Origin: CAYXFZ01 sp964464385
GTDB taxonomy: Bacteria; Planctomycetota; UBA1135
Length of the DNA stretch: 20,182 nt
Reading direction: 5' to 3'
NCBI GenBank assembly: GCA_964464385.1
Contig: CAYXFZ010000043.1
Span: 1 to 20,182 of the forward strand
Part shown: positions 1 through 7,816 of the stretch, piece after piece
Numbering within the stretch: position 1 is the first letter of the stretch
How the letters are laid out: every line of letters starts with the position of its first letter
Translations under genes and position numbers: made by a program
Notes under the pieces: model-generated
Databases searched by the model: none
What the model saw: the letters and a program-made list of their open reading frames with translations, nothing else
Told to the model about the DNA's origin: nothing

Positions 1-20
1 CATGACCACCGAAATGCGTC

Positions 21-134
21 AAGTGGGAGCGCGCCCTTGAGCTCCTGGAGGAAATGAGGGAGCGCGGCTTGAGGCCCGACGTGATCAGTTGCAACGCCGC
101 GCTCAGTGCATGCGAGAAGGAGGGCAAGTGGGAG
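21..134 (+). CDS. Partial pentatricopeptide (PPR) repeat of dinoflagellate type (eukaryotic fragment)
   Basis: Reading from base 21, the + strand encodes KWERALELLEEMRERGLRPD, then VISCNAALSACEKEGKWE. This is one full 35-residue helix-turn-helix PPR repeat plus the start of the next. The wording (NAALSACEK, KWERALELLEEM, GLRPDVIS) is the highly stereotyped PPR form of dinoflagellate nuclear genomes, where PPR proteins bind organellar RNA. It is not a bacterial family pattern. The frame has a stop at 3-5 upstream and another at 144-146 just past the junction, so no start and no complete protein exist here; 1-20 may be intron or diverged sequence. The next repeat should continue RALELL, but the sequence changes at 135 to the antisense of a bacterial efflux gene. 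The repeat family is seen directly; the dinoflagellate origin is inferred from recalled consensus sequences. Confidence 0.82.
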
Positions 135-146
135 GACCAAGGCTAG
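114..146. other. Junction between eukaryotic PPR DNA and bacterial cusA
   Basis: Up to about 134 the + strand reads as PPR (EKEGKWE). From 135 upward the - strand reads as the conserved RND stretch TYENQLRASKTLALV. Bases 114-134 fit both: on the - strand they encode LPLALLL, a plausible continuation into transmembrane helix 8. Beyond 114 the - strand reading turns to ACTERG and later unrelated residues, so cusA homology has ended. The breakpoint therefore lies inside this short ambiguous stretch, as expected for a short-overlap misassembly or microhomology-mediated joining. No inverted repeats or transposon ends are visible. Confidence 0.75.
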
Positions 147-3119
147 GGTCTTGGAAGCTCGCAATTGATTTTCGTAGGTCCCGGCAAACGTGTAGGTCAC
201 GCCCACGGGAAGGACGAGACTGCCATCATCCAGGTGAGCTTGAAGAATCCGCTGGGCTTCTTCTACCACATCCACTTCGGCACGATCGGCGATCTTGTCG
301 AAGGTGACATAGGCCGTCAAAAAAGTATCTTCGGTCTTGATGACTTGGGGGCCGCGCCGATAGAGAACGTCGGCAACTTGGGCCAAGGGAATATGCCCAC
401 CGGCAGGTAGCGGCAACCGCAAGGAATCCAGATCTTCCAAGTCATCGCGGAATTCTTGCGGATAGCGCACCCGCACATGGAATCGGTCCCGACCCTCCAC
501 GGACTGAGAGACCACGAGGCCACCGAAGGCAACTTGCAGCTCTCTTTGAATCGCTGCCACAGTCAGGCCGTGGCGGGCAGCCTCGGGCCGACGGATTTCA
601 ACCTCGAGATAGGGTTTGCCGATGACACGATCTGCAAAAACGGCCTCCGGGATCACGGCGGGCATTTTCTTCAACTCCTGTTCCAAGAGGAGTGCGGCGA
701 TTTCCAAGGAATCCAAATCGGGAGCAGCCACTTTGATGCCCATGGGGGCCCGCATCCCACTCTGCAACATGACCAAACGTGTCTCAATGGGCTGTAGCTT
801 GGGAGCCGAAGTGACTCCCAACAATTGGGCGGCGCTCACAATCTCTTGCCAAATGTCATCAGCTGATTGAATCTCCGGCCGCCAATTCCGCTGCCAAGTC
901 CCATTTTCGTCCTCTGAATACTCGGGACGGTAGAGAATGACAGTTTCTACCATGGAAATTGGGGCGGGATCCAGAGCAGTTTCCGCGCGACCGACCTTGC
1001 CGACGGCGGATTCCACTTCCGGAATGGCAGCAATGGCCTGATCCAACAAACTCACCATTTCCACGGCCTGTTGCATGGAGGCATGGGGTGAAGTGGTCGG
1101 CATATACAAAAAACTTCCTTCGTCCAGGGCAGGCATGAATTCTTTGCCAAATCCGGGCAGGGCTCGAGTTCCCTGCGACCAAAGGGAGGTGCGATAAATC
1201 CGCTGGCTATCTAGGCCCACGGCCTCGGCGGCGCGAGGGACAAAAGAAAAGACTCGATCAAAGCCCAGCCATGCGCTCCCGCCAAAGACCACAAGCACGA
1301 GGGGCAAGGACAAAAACAAAAGTTTGTGGGCAAGGCACCAACGAAGGATGCGGGCATAGGCGCGATGGAACAGCCAAAACAACCCCACAAGTCCACCAAT
1401 GAGAGAAGCGACAAAGACAAAGTTAGCCAGGGAAGAATCCACGCCAATGGGATGCCAGCGGGAACTCAGTGGGAACATCAGCAGAAGAGCGACTCCCAAG
1501 AGAAAAAACAAGCGAAAACGAGAGGGGGTCTCGTTCCGGTTGCGCTTGCGGTAAAAGATTAACGCCAATGTGGGAATCAAAAGAAGAGCAACGACGATGG
1601 AGGCGGAAAGCGTAAAGGTTTTGGTGAAGGCCAAGGGTTTGAACAATTTCCCTTCGGCTCCGGTCATGAAGAAAACTGGAAGAAAACCCAAGATCGTGGT
1701 AGTCACGGCCGTCATGACCGCTCCTCCCACTTCAACCGAAGCGTAGTGCACGGACTGCAAACGGGTTTCCCCCTCCGGAGCAGATTTCAATCTCTGCACA
1801 ATGTTTTCGCAGAGGACAATTCCCATATCCGCGATGGTGCCAATGGCAATGGCAATCCCCGAGAGGGCAACAATATTGGCCTCCACCCCAAAGATTTTCA
1901 TCAGGGCGAAGGTTCCCAAGACCGTAACAGGGAGAGAAACGGCCACCATGAAGGCCGCACGAAACCGAAGGAGGAGGAGCAAGATGACGATCATGGTCAC
2001 CAGGACTTCCAAGGAAAGGGCCTCCTCCAAAGTTCCCAAAGTCTCTTGAATGAGCCCGGTCCGGTCATAAAAAGGAACCACGGTGATTTGGCTAGTTCGA
2101 CCATCCTCCAAAAGTCTTTGCGGCAAACTCGGTGCGAGGCGCGCGATTTCAAGTTTCACACGATCCAACACTTCCAGGGGGTTGGTGCCGTAACGAACCG
2201 TGACGACCCCTCCCACCACCTCATGGCCATTCTTATCCAATGCGCCCCGTCGCGGCGCAGGACCGAGAGTGACATGGGCCACGTCGCCTACACGCAAGGC
2301 CGTACCGTCCCGGGCACGGATAGGAGAAGCAGCAATTTCCTCCGGATCATCAATCCAACCCTTGCCGCGCAAGATGTATTCCACCCGATTGAATTCGAGG
2401 ACACCCGCACCGGTTGCCTGATTGGCGCCGCGGACCGCAGTCAACACATCTTGAAGATTGACATCGAGGTCATGGAGGGCATCTGGGTCCACTTCGATGA
2501 CATATTCCCGCTCAAACCCACCAACGCTTGCCACCTCGCTGACCCCGGATACTGCAGTGAGCGCATACCGCACCGTCCAGTCCTGAACCGCGCGCAGTTC
2601 ATCCAAGTCAAATCCGCCGACAGGATTCCCGTTCGCATCTTGGCCCTCCAGGGTGTACCAAAACACTTGACCAAGACCAGTGGAATCGGGCCCCAAGGTG
2701 GGCTGCACATCCAGCGGAAGGGTGGAAGAGGACAAACTGTTCAACTTTTCCAAAATGCGGGACCGCGCCCAATAGAAATCAATGGACTCCTCGAAAATGA
2801 TGTAAATCGAACTCAGACCAAAAATACTATGGGAGCGAATCGTGCGCACACCGGGTAGGCCCAACAAGGCCACCGTGAGCGGATAGGTCACTTGATCTTC
2901 TACGTCGCGTGGGGAGTTTCCGGACCAAGGGGTGAAAACAATCTGTTGGTTTTCACCAAGATCTGGAATTGCGTCCGCCGCAATGGGAAAGTGGGGTAGC
3001 AAACCACCATCCTTCGGACTAGAAAACGGGGACACGACCAGACCGCCGAATACGATTGCGGCCAGGAACATCCCCACCAGCAATCGCTCCCGCAACATAA
3101 ACTTGAGAAGGCGCTCCAT
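135..3119 (-). CDS. cusA: CusA/SilA-like heavy-metal RND efflux pump, 3'-truncated
   Basis: Inner-membrane proton-driven pump of the HME-RND family, which moves Cu(I)/Ag(I) through a CusCBA tripartite complex. The frame is open from ATG 3119 for 995 codons up to the foreign junction. Landmarks: IPDLGENQQIVFT near residue 51; VEDQVTYPLT near 73; YWARSR near 116; the proton-relay region GIAIAIGTIADMGIVLCEN (Asp431, matching E. coli Asp405); PVFFMTGAEGKLFKPLAFTK near 481; EFMPALDEGSFLYMPTT near 660; and a subdomain ending TYENQLRASKT near 981. Met673, Met723 and Met784 match the three-Met copper site of E. coli CusA (Met573, 623, 672). The last membrane helices (TM8-TM12) are missing because the sequence is interrupted, not because of a stop. 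There are more residues, and apparently two extra hydrophobic segments (~535-553 and ~565-584), before the second periplasmic domain than in E. coli. The start lies 2 bases after the cusB stop. Copper/silver specificity is inferred from the Met triad. Confidence 0.93.
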
Positions 3120-3121
3120 GT

Positions 3122-4903
3122 TCACTTCGTGGGCTGAGGGTCGAGGCCAACAAGCGTTCGAACTTCCTTTCCGCAAGCGAGCATGCTCGCCCCGTAATAC
3201 GGATTACGGACGGCGTCACCATGGAAGTCCACCCAGTCCGCGCCCTCGCCAAAGGCCATGGGGCAATGAAACACGGCCATTTCACGATCCAATCCCAAGA
3301 AACCGAAGTGCGTGACCAATTGAATCAAGGGGATTTGCAGGGCCCGGAATTCCAAGCGCATGGCCGCAATATCCTCTGCTCGACTGGCGGCCAAGGCCGC
3401 GGCTCGCATTGGATTGAGCAGGGCGGCAGCTGCAGGAACCGCTTCTTCCTCGGGAATCAAAGCCAAGGATTCGGACACTGCCAAGGCTTTCTTTTGGGAG
3501 GCACTCCAATCATCCGCTGCCAACGACTCTCCCAGTGACGCGGCGACCAACAACACCTCCCCCACAGCTCGGAGAAAGGTGGGCGGGGCCGCAGACATGG
3601 GGCCTTGGGGGGCCATCATGGATTGCTTGCCTTGCAGTTGAAATTCACTATCCAAGGTAAAGGCCCCTCGCATGACGACCCGGTCCCCTTCTTCCAGGCC
3701 CTTTTGAACTACGAACATCTCTCCGGCCCGCGGCCCCAGCACCACTTCCCGGGCCTGGAAGATTGAGGCTCCGTTCTGCTCCTGCCCAGGAAGTTCAACG
3801 AAGACCAGGGCCCGTTTGCCGGTGAGCAGAGGAGAAGAGGCCGGGATCAACAGGGGCAGTTCCCCCTTGGAGTCCAGAATTGGGGCTTGGACTCGGGCAC
3901 GCACAAACATATGAGGACGCAAGCGACCCGACGGATTCGCGACTTCTACCCGCACTCGTACCGTGCGGGAAAGAGCATCCAGGACCGGGTCCAAAAAACT
4001 GATTTTTCCAGAGAAGGATTCACCGGGCCAAGCTTCGACCTCAAAAAGAACATCTTGCCCAAGTTGAAGCCAAGGAAGATCAGATTCGTAGGCATCCATC
4101 TCCAGCCACAAATGTTCCAGATTGGCAATCGTGAAGAGAGCATCTCCCTCTTGCACATATTGTCCCACAACCGCATGGCGCTGAAGAACTGTCCCTCCCA
4201 AAGGAGCAAAAAGGGTCAGTCGCTCCGTGGGCACGCCGCGGGCCAGGATTTCTTCCATTTGAATTTCGGAGACGCCCAACAACTCCAATTTTTTTGCCGC
4301 CGCGAGAACCGTGGCTCCTGCCATTTTTCTCAAACTGGGATCCGGTGAATCAGGCAGGCGCTGCACCGCTGCATGGGCAAGAATCCATTCCTCTTGAGCT
4401 GGAAAAAGTTCGGGAGAATAAATCTCGGCCAAGGGATCCCCTTGCCGCACCGTCTGTCCCGTGAAGTCCACATGCAGGCGATCCAACCGACCACTCACCC
4501 AAGCGGAAAGAGTGGCAAGAGAAGTTTCTTGCACGACCAACTTGCCCACCAGGCTCAGGTCATGAGTGGCTTCGGTGCGAAGTACAGGAACGGTACGGAT
4601 ACCAGCTAGGGCCTTTTGCCCGCTTGCCAAGAGAAGTGAGTTTTGCGGGATCTGAGAATCGACGCTCCCGATCTCCAATGGAATCAGATCCATGCCACAG
4701 ATCGGACAATCTCCTACTTTGGGCGCTTGCACCGAGGGATGCATGGAGCAAGTCCAAAGGGTCGGACTTGCGGATGGGTTGGGGTGGGCGGACGGTTCAG
4801 TGCCAGAAAAATCCGGAGCACTACAGCGACCCACGAAGAATCCAACCAAGATCAACAAGACCAGAAGGAGAGGACGAGGAATGAATGGCAGAATGGAAGT
4901 CAT
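3122..4903 (-). CDS. cusB: CusB-like periplasmic adaptor with heavy-metal-binding domain
   Basis: Membrane-fusion protein bridging CusA and the outer-membrane channel; 593 residues, longer than E. coli CusB (~407). Order: hydrophobic N-terminal anchor (~11-25) followed by Cys27, possibly lipidated although the lipobox is poor; a heavy-metal-binding domain at ~50-77 with WTCSMHPSV and CPICGMDLIP (Cys52, Met54, His55, Cys66, Cys69, Met71); barrel-sandwich and alpha-hairpin region (~120-300) with GRLDRLHVDFTGQTVRQGD; beta-barrel; and a C-terminal DUF3347-type domain with HCPMAFGEGADW (His546, Cys547, Met549) and NPYYGASMLACG. The added metal-binding domains at both ends suggest the adaptor captures or hands on metal, as proposed for CusB and CusF. 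Its ATG overlaps the cusC stop by 4 bases, and it ends 2 bases before cusA. No Shine-Dalgarno motif precedes it, so coupling to cusC is likely. Confidence 0.95.
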   Translation of the reverse strand: MTSILPFIPRPLLLVLLILVGFFVGRCSAPDFSGTEPSAHPNPSASPTLWTCSMHPSVQAPKVGDCPICGMDLIPLEIGSVDSQIPQNSLLLASGQKALAGIRTVPVLRTEATHDLSLVGKLVVQETSLATLSAWVSGRLDRLHVDFTGQTVRQGDPLAEIYSPELFPAQEEWILAHAAVQRLPDSPDPSLRKMAGATVLAAAKKLELLGVSEIQMEEILARGVPTERLTLFAPLGGTVLQRHAVVGQYVQEGDALFTIANLEHLWLEMDAYESDLPWLQLGQDVLFEVEAWPGESFSGKISFLDPVLDALSRTVRVRVEVANPSGRLRPHMFVRARVQAPILDSKGELPLLIPASSPLLTGKRALVFVELPGQEQNGASIFQAREVVLGPRAGEMFVVQKGLEEGDRVVMRGAFTLDSEFQLQGKQSMMAPQGPMSAAPPTFLRAVGEVLLVAASLGESLAADDWSASQKKALAVSESLALIPEEEAVPAAAALLNPMRAAALAASRAEDIAAMRLEFRALQIPLIQLVTHFGFLGLDREMAVFHCPMAFGEGADWVDFHGDAVRNPYYGASMLACGKEVRTLVGLDPQPTK

Positions 4904-6246
4904 GATTGGGAGCGGTCCGGGGTCAGAAAAGCAACAGGAAGGAGGCCGTTGAGATCGGCAAAGGCCAGGGCGGAATCGGCTGCGGCGCGAGCGGCGGCCA
5001 AGCGAAAGTCCAGCACCACGCGAACCGAATCCAACACATCCTGAAAAGTGGCTTGGCCCGATTGGTATGCAGAGAGGGTGGCTTGCCAGGTTTGCTCAGC
5101 CTTGGGAAGGAGTTGGGTTGCAAACAAGCCAACTCGACGAGATGCATCCTCATGCCCGCTCAGGGCAGTCTGCAAGGTGGCCAAAAGATCCCATTGGTGT
5201 CGCTGGAGCAGTTCGGATGCCTGCCGTTCTTCGGCGTGGGATTGGTCTCGGGCACCCCGAATGCGACCCCTTTGCAAGGGAATTTGAACACCGACGGAAA
5301 GCGCGAAGGCATCCTGTCCGGCGTCCGGCAGGGAGGAATTCCCAGAACCAATCCAGGTCCAGTCCGCGCCCACCGAAAAGTTGGGGAAAGCAGCAAGGTC
5401 GGCCATGCGACTTCCAACTTCCGCGGCCCGGATTCGTGCTTGGAGGCCCACCAAGTCGGGAGAAAATTCCAAGAAAAGGGGCCGCAACTCGTGCCAAGGA
5501 AGCAAATCCATGGCATCCAGAAACGGAAGATCGCGCCAAGAAGCCGGGACCTCCAGAGATTGCCCCAAGGAAGCTTCCAGGGCCGCAACCAAGGGGTCTT
5601 GGCGTTGGCGCAAAGAGGCCAAGCGATCCACCATCTCCAAGATTTCGACTTGTGCTCGAAGAACATCCGCCTGAGGGACTCGAGAGGTTTCATACAAGCG
5701 GAGAGCAACGCCCTCCATTTGTTCCAGGAGCAGGACTTGCGCGGCAAGGATGGACTGCGCCTCTTCCAGATGGACCCGCTCCGTCCAGTTCCGCAGAAAA
5801 CTGCGGCGGGCCTGCAAGCGGGCGCTTTCCACCTCCATGCGAGTTACTTCCGCAAGAGTGGCGGCGCGTTGGCCGGCAAGAAGAAGTTTGCCGGGCCAAG
5901 GAATGGCTTGGGTCACCCCCATTCTTCCCGCCATGGGACCCGTGCGGGTCTCTACGGAATGCAAAAAGCCACCCAGGGTCAGCCAGGGGTCCGGCAGGGC
6001 CGTGACTTGCGGGACTCGGGCCAAGGCCGCTTGCCAAGCAAGGAAGGCAATGCGAACGGAGGGACTGGAAGTCTCCGCCCGGCGTAAAAGAACAGGAAGG
6101 CCCTCGGCGGGAGACCAAGGGATGGCCGCCGAAGCTGGAATCTTCGGGGGCAGGACGGGGGACTGGGTCGGCAATCGGGACGGACTTTGGCAGGCCGCCC
6201 CCAAGCTGACCATCAGGGCAGGGAGCACGAAGTTTTTGATTTCCAT
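4900..6246 (-). CDS. cusC: CusC/TolC-family outer-membrane efflux protein
   Basis: Outer-membrane channel of the tripartite metal pump, 448 residues. The N-terminus (MEIKNFVLPALMVSLGAAC) is a signal sequence ending at Cys19; the LGAAC context is a loose lipobox, so a lipoprotein like E. coli CusC is plausible. The rest is Ala/Leu/Gln-rich alpha-helical sequence in two related halves, typical of the OEP family: PDPWLTLGGFLHSVETR and GVTQAIPWPGKL in the first half, FSVGADWTWIG and LSVGVQIPLQRGR in the second. The second half ends with the helical segment containing TLSAYQSGQATFQDVLDS. The GVTQ.IPWPGKL motif is common in heavy-metal OMFs. ATG 6246 follows a 107-base spacer and has no clear ribosome-binding site; the stop overlaps cusB (ATGA). 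Family assignment is strong; the metal comes from the neighbouring genes. Confidence 0.93.
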   Translation of the reverse strand: MEIKNFVLPALMVSLGAACQSPSRLPTQSPVLPPKIPASAAIPWSPAEGLPVLLRRAETSSPSVRIAFLAWQAALARVPQVTALPDPWLTLGGFLHSVETRTGPMAGRMGVTQAIPWPGKLLLAGQRAATLAEVTRMEVESARLQARRSFLRNWTERVHLEEAQSILAAQVLLLEQMEGVALRLYETSRVPQADVLRAQVEILEMVDRLASLRQRQDPLVAALEASLGQSLEVPASWRDLPFLDAMDLLPWHELRPLFLEFSPDLVGLQARIRAAEVGSRMADLAAFPNFSVGADWTWIGSGNSSLPDAGQDAFALSVGVQIPLQRGRIRGARDQSHAEERQASELLQRHQWDLLATLQTALSGHEDASRRVGLFATQLLPKAEQTWQATLSAYQSGQATFQDVLDSVRVVLDFRLAAARAAADSALAFADLNGLLPVAFLTPDRSQS

Positions 6247-6313
6247 GGTTTCAACGATTCAAGCAAGAACACAGGTCACCGGACGAACCGGACGGGAGAA
6301 CAACCGGGGCCAA

Positions 6314-6327
6314 CCGCCCAAGGGCGG
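6314..6327 (-). other. Short GC hairpin in the leader of cusC
   Basis: A perfect CCGCCC-AA-GGGCGG inverted repeat (effectively a 5-bp stem with a 4-base loop) lies 67 bases upstream of the cusC start, inside the 107-base spacer after the Cys-rich gene. No T-run follows it on either strand, so it is not a standard terminator. AACCGG recurs around it at 6286, 6302 and 6333. It could tune read-through or mRNA stability, or it may be chance in GC-rich DNA. Confidence 0.25.
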
Positions 6328-6353
6328 CACGGAACCGGCACAAACCTATGCGC

Positions 6354-6752
6354 TCAAATGACGAAACGCTGGAAAAGCAAAAACAAGGGCAAGGTCAACG
6401 CGCGCGGCGGACCCTCAACCCGAAGATGGGCGGGAGCTACAAAGTCCTGCGGAATGGCAACCGCCTCCTCTGCACCATCCAGCCAAGAACCCAACTCAAA
6501 CGATTCCTGGGCTGAGAAACGAACCGGGGCCGGATCTTGGGCAGGAGCCTCAGGGCCATCTACCGCACAGCAGCATTTCCTTTCTAAGAAGGGACCCGCT
6601 TGCTCAGCCGGATTCGCCTGGTGTTGACAGCAACACAGCATCTCCATGGCCATGGCCGAATTCGCGCAGGTTTCAGGCGGAAATACGACGGCCCCCAAAC
6701 CACTCGGCAAGAGCAGCAAGAGGACGGTAAGGAGAGCGGGCAGATTCCGCAC
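6354..6752 (-). CDS. Small exported Cys/Met-rich protein heading the efflux operon
   Basis: I do not recognise a named family. The 132-residue product starts at GTG 6752 with a good signal peptide (MRNLPALLTVLLLLLPSGLG, likely cleaved near residue 21), so it should act in the periplasm or outer membrane. The mature part has Cys29, three alternating Met residues (34, 36, 38), Cys40-42 followed by QHQ, and a second triplet Cys60-62. The C-terminal half is acidic and Pro/Ala-rich without Cys and ends in a hydrophobic stretch (LTLPLFLLFQRF). The CCC/CCC arrangement with Met and His is what a Cu(I)/Ag(I) or other soft-metal ligand set would look like. It is the first gene of the unit with cusC, cusB and cusA, 107 bases before cusC. 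A periplasmic metal chaperone or sensor role is inference. The GTG start is chosen because it gives the signal peptide; a TACAAT box lies only 6 bases before it. Confidence 0.7.
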   Translation of the reverse strand: MRNLPALLTVLLLLLPSGLGAVVFPPETCANSAMAMEMLCCCQHQANPAEQAGPFLERKCCCAVDGPEAPAQDPAPVRFSAQESFELGSWLDGAEEAVAIPQDFVAPAHLRVEGPPRALTLPLFLLFQRFVI

Positions 6753-6758
6753 GACCCC

Positions 6759-6764
6759 ATTGTA
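6759..6764 (-). promoter_or_regulatory. Possible -10 element for the metal-efflux operon
   Basis: TACAAT (5 of 6 matches to TATAAT) lies in the 71-base gap between the Gfo/Idh stop and the GTG of the Cys-rich gene. No convincing -35 hexamer sits 16-18 bases upstream. If used, transcription would start at or near the GTG and give a nearly leaderless mRNA. No obvious metal-regulator operator (long dyad) was seen. Confidence 0.3.
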
Positions 6765-6823
6765 TCCGACACAAAAACCCTAGCTGAAGGCTTATTTTGA
6801 CTGATTTCTCTTGGAAATCGCTT

Positions 6824-7816
6824 TTAGGCCTCCCAACAGGAGTCTCCCATGGCATTGGAAACTCTCTGGGCAATTTCCACCGCCCTCAGGCCATCTTCCC
6901 CACTCACTTCATGAGCTTGGCCAGAACCCACGGCCTCCATAAATGCACACAGTTCAGCTCGCAGGGGTTCATCGTCATCCAAAGACAATTCCTCGGAATG
7001 CAACAAACTCTGAAAGGCAGCGGCTGGATTCTCCGACTGAGCGGCCCGAGCCACGGCCTCCTCATCGAAATTGGATGCCTTTTGTACCAACAGAGCATAA
7101 CCCTCCTGACTGTCCACAGAAATGTAACTGTCGGGGCCAAAGACTCGGAAGCGACGCATCGGTTTCAATGAGAGCCGCGAAGCGGTGAGATTGGCCACAG
7201 CTCCGGAAGGAAAACGCAAGCGCGCTGAGCAAATGTCCTCGGTGGACGAAAGGGTCTTGCCCCCAACGGCATCGACCGACTCGGGCAACTCCCCCGTCCA
7301 AGCACAAACCAAATCCAAATCGTGGATCATGAGATCCAAGATGACGCCAACATCGGCGGAACGAAAGGAGTAGGGGGCAAGACGATGGGCCTCGATAAAC
7401 CGCGGCTGAATACCCAATTCCATGGCGCGACGAACAGCTGGGTTGAATCGTTCCACATGCCCAACACCTACCATGGCACCTCCGGCCTCGGCATCAGCCA
7501 AAATTTGACGGCAAGTTTCCGGATCCGGGGCCATGGGTTTTTCAATGAGCACGGCCTTACCGGCCTGCAAAAAGGGAAGAGCACATTCGCGATGGTGAAT
7601 CGTCGGCACCGCAATCACGGCAAAATCCACTTGCTCGGCAAGATCGCCGGTTTCGCCGCGCCAAGCACATCCCAGACGATCGGCCATGGCCCTGCCAAGG
7701 GACTCGTTCAATTCCACCAAGGCCACGAGCTCCACGCCCGGCAACTCAGAAAGAATGCGCACGTGGTGTCGGCCCAGATGACCGACGCCGACCACACAGG
7801 CCCGCAAATCGTTCAT
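6824..7816 (-). CDS. Gfo/Idh/MocA oxidoreductase, candidate UDP-GlcNAc 3-dehydrogenase (GnnA-like)
   Basis: NAD(P)-dependent sugar oxidoreductase, 330 residues. The Rossmann nucleotide-binding start is VVGVGHLGRHHVRIL (8-22); the family EKP motif is at 92-94 (IEKPMAP) with the catalytic Lys; then VGHVERFNPAV (117-127), and the C-terminal alpha/beta domain begins with DVGVILDLMIHDLDLV (155-170), whose His/Asp pattern is typical. The VGHVERFNPAV plus DLMIHDLDLV wording resembles the subgroup encoded beside lpxA in many diderms. GnnA of Acidithiobacillus and Leptospira is in this subgroup and oxidises UDP-GlcNAc at C3 on the way to a diamino lipid A sugar. The ATG shares one base with the lpxA stop (TAATG), so they are coupled. 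No aminotransferase partner (gnnB) lies next to it, so the exact substrate is uncertain. It is the last gene of the long cluster. Confidence 0.87.
   Translation of the reverse strand: MNDLRACVVGVGHLGRHHVRILSELPGVELVALVELNESLGRAMADRLGCAWRGETGDLAEQVDFAVIAVPTIHHRECALPFLQAGKAVLIEKPMAPDPETCRQILADAEAGGAMVGVGHVERFNPAVRRAMELGIQPRFIEAHRLAPYSFRSADVGVILDLMIHDLDLVCAWTGELPESVDAVGGKTLSSTEDICSARLRFPSGAVANLTASRLSLKPMRRFRVFGPDSYISVDSQEGYALLVQKASNFDEEAVARAAQSENPAAAFQSLLHSEELSLDDDEPLRAELCAFMEAVGSGQAHEVSGEDGLRAVEIAQRVSNAMGDSCWEA

Noticed and set aside
2..134. The cusA reading frame stays open through the PPR segment to the left edge, as if encoding a fused protein
   Set aside because: The - strand translation of the PPR segment (ACTERGVATDHVG onward) has no relation to RND pumps, while the + strand is an obvious PPR repeat. 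The open frame is chance.
1746..2858. 370-codon open frame on the + strand
   Set aside because: It lies antisense to cusA, whose - strand reading is conserved throughout. The + translation is basic and low in hydrophobic order and resembles no family. Long antisense frames are expected in GC-rich genes.
4906..6087. 393-codon + strand frame, with another of 312 codons at 5067-6005
   Set aside because: Both are antisense to cusC, which has a recognisable OEP sequence, signal peptide and operon overlaps. The + readings look like random translated DNA.
6803..6819. GATTTC-5-GAAATC inverted repeat after the Gfo/Idh gene as a rho-independent terminator
   Set aside because: The stem is AT-rich and only 6 bp, and no T-run follows on the transcribed (-) strand. 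The cluster must end near here, but this hairpin is weak evidence.
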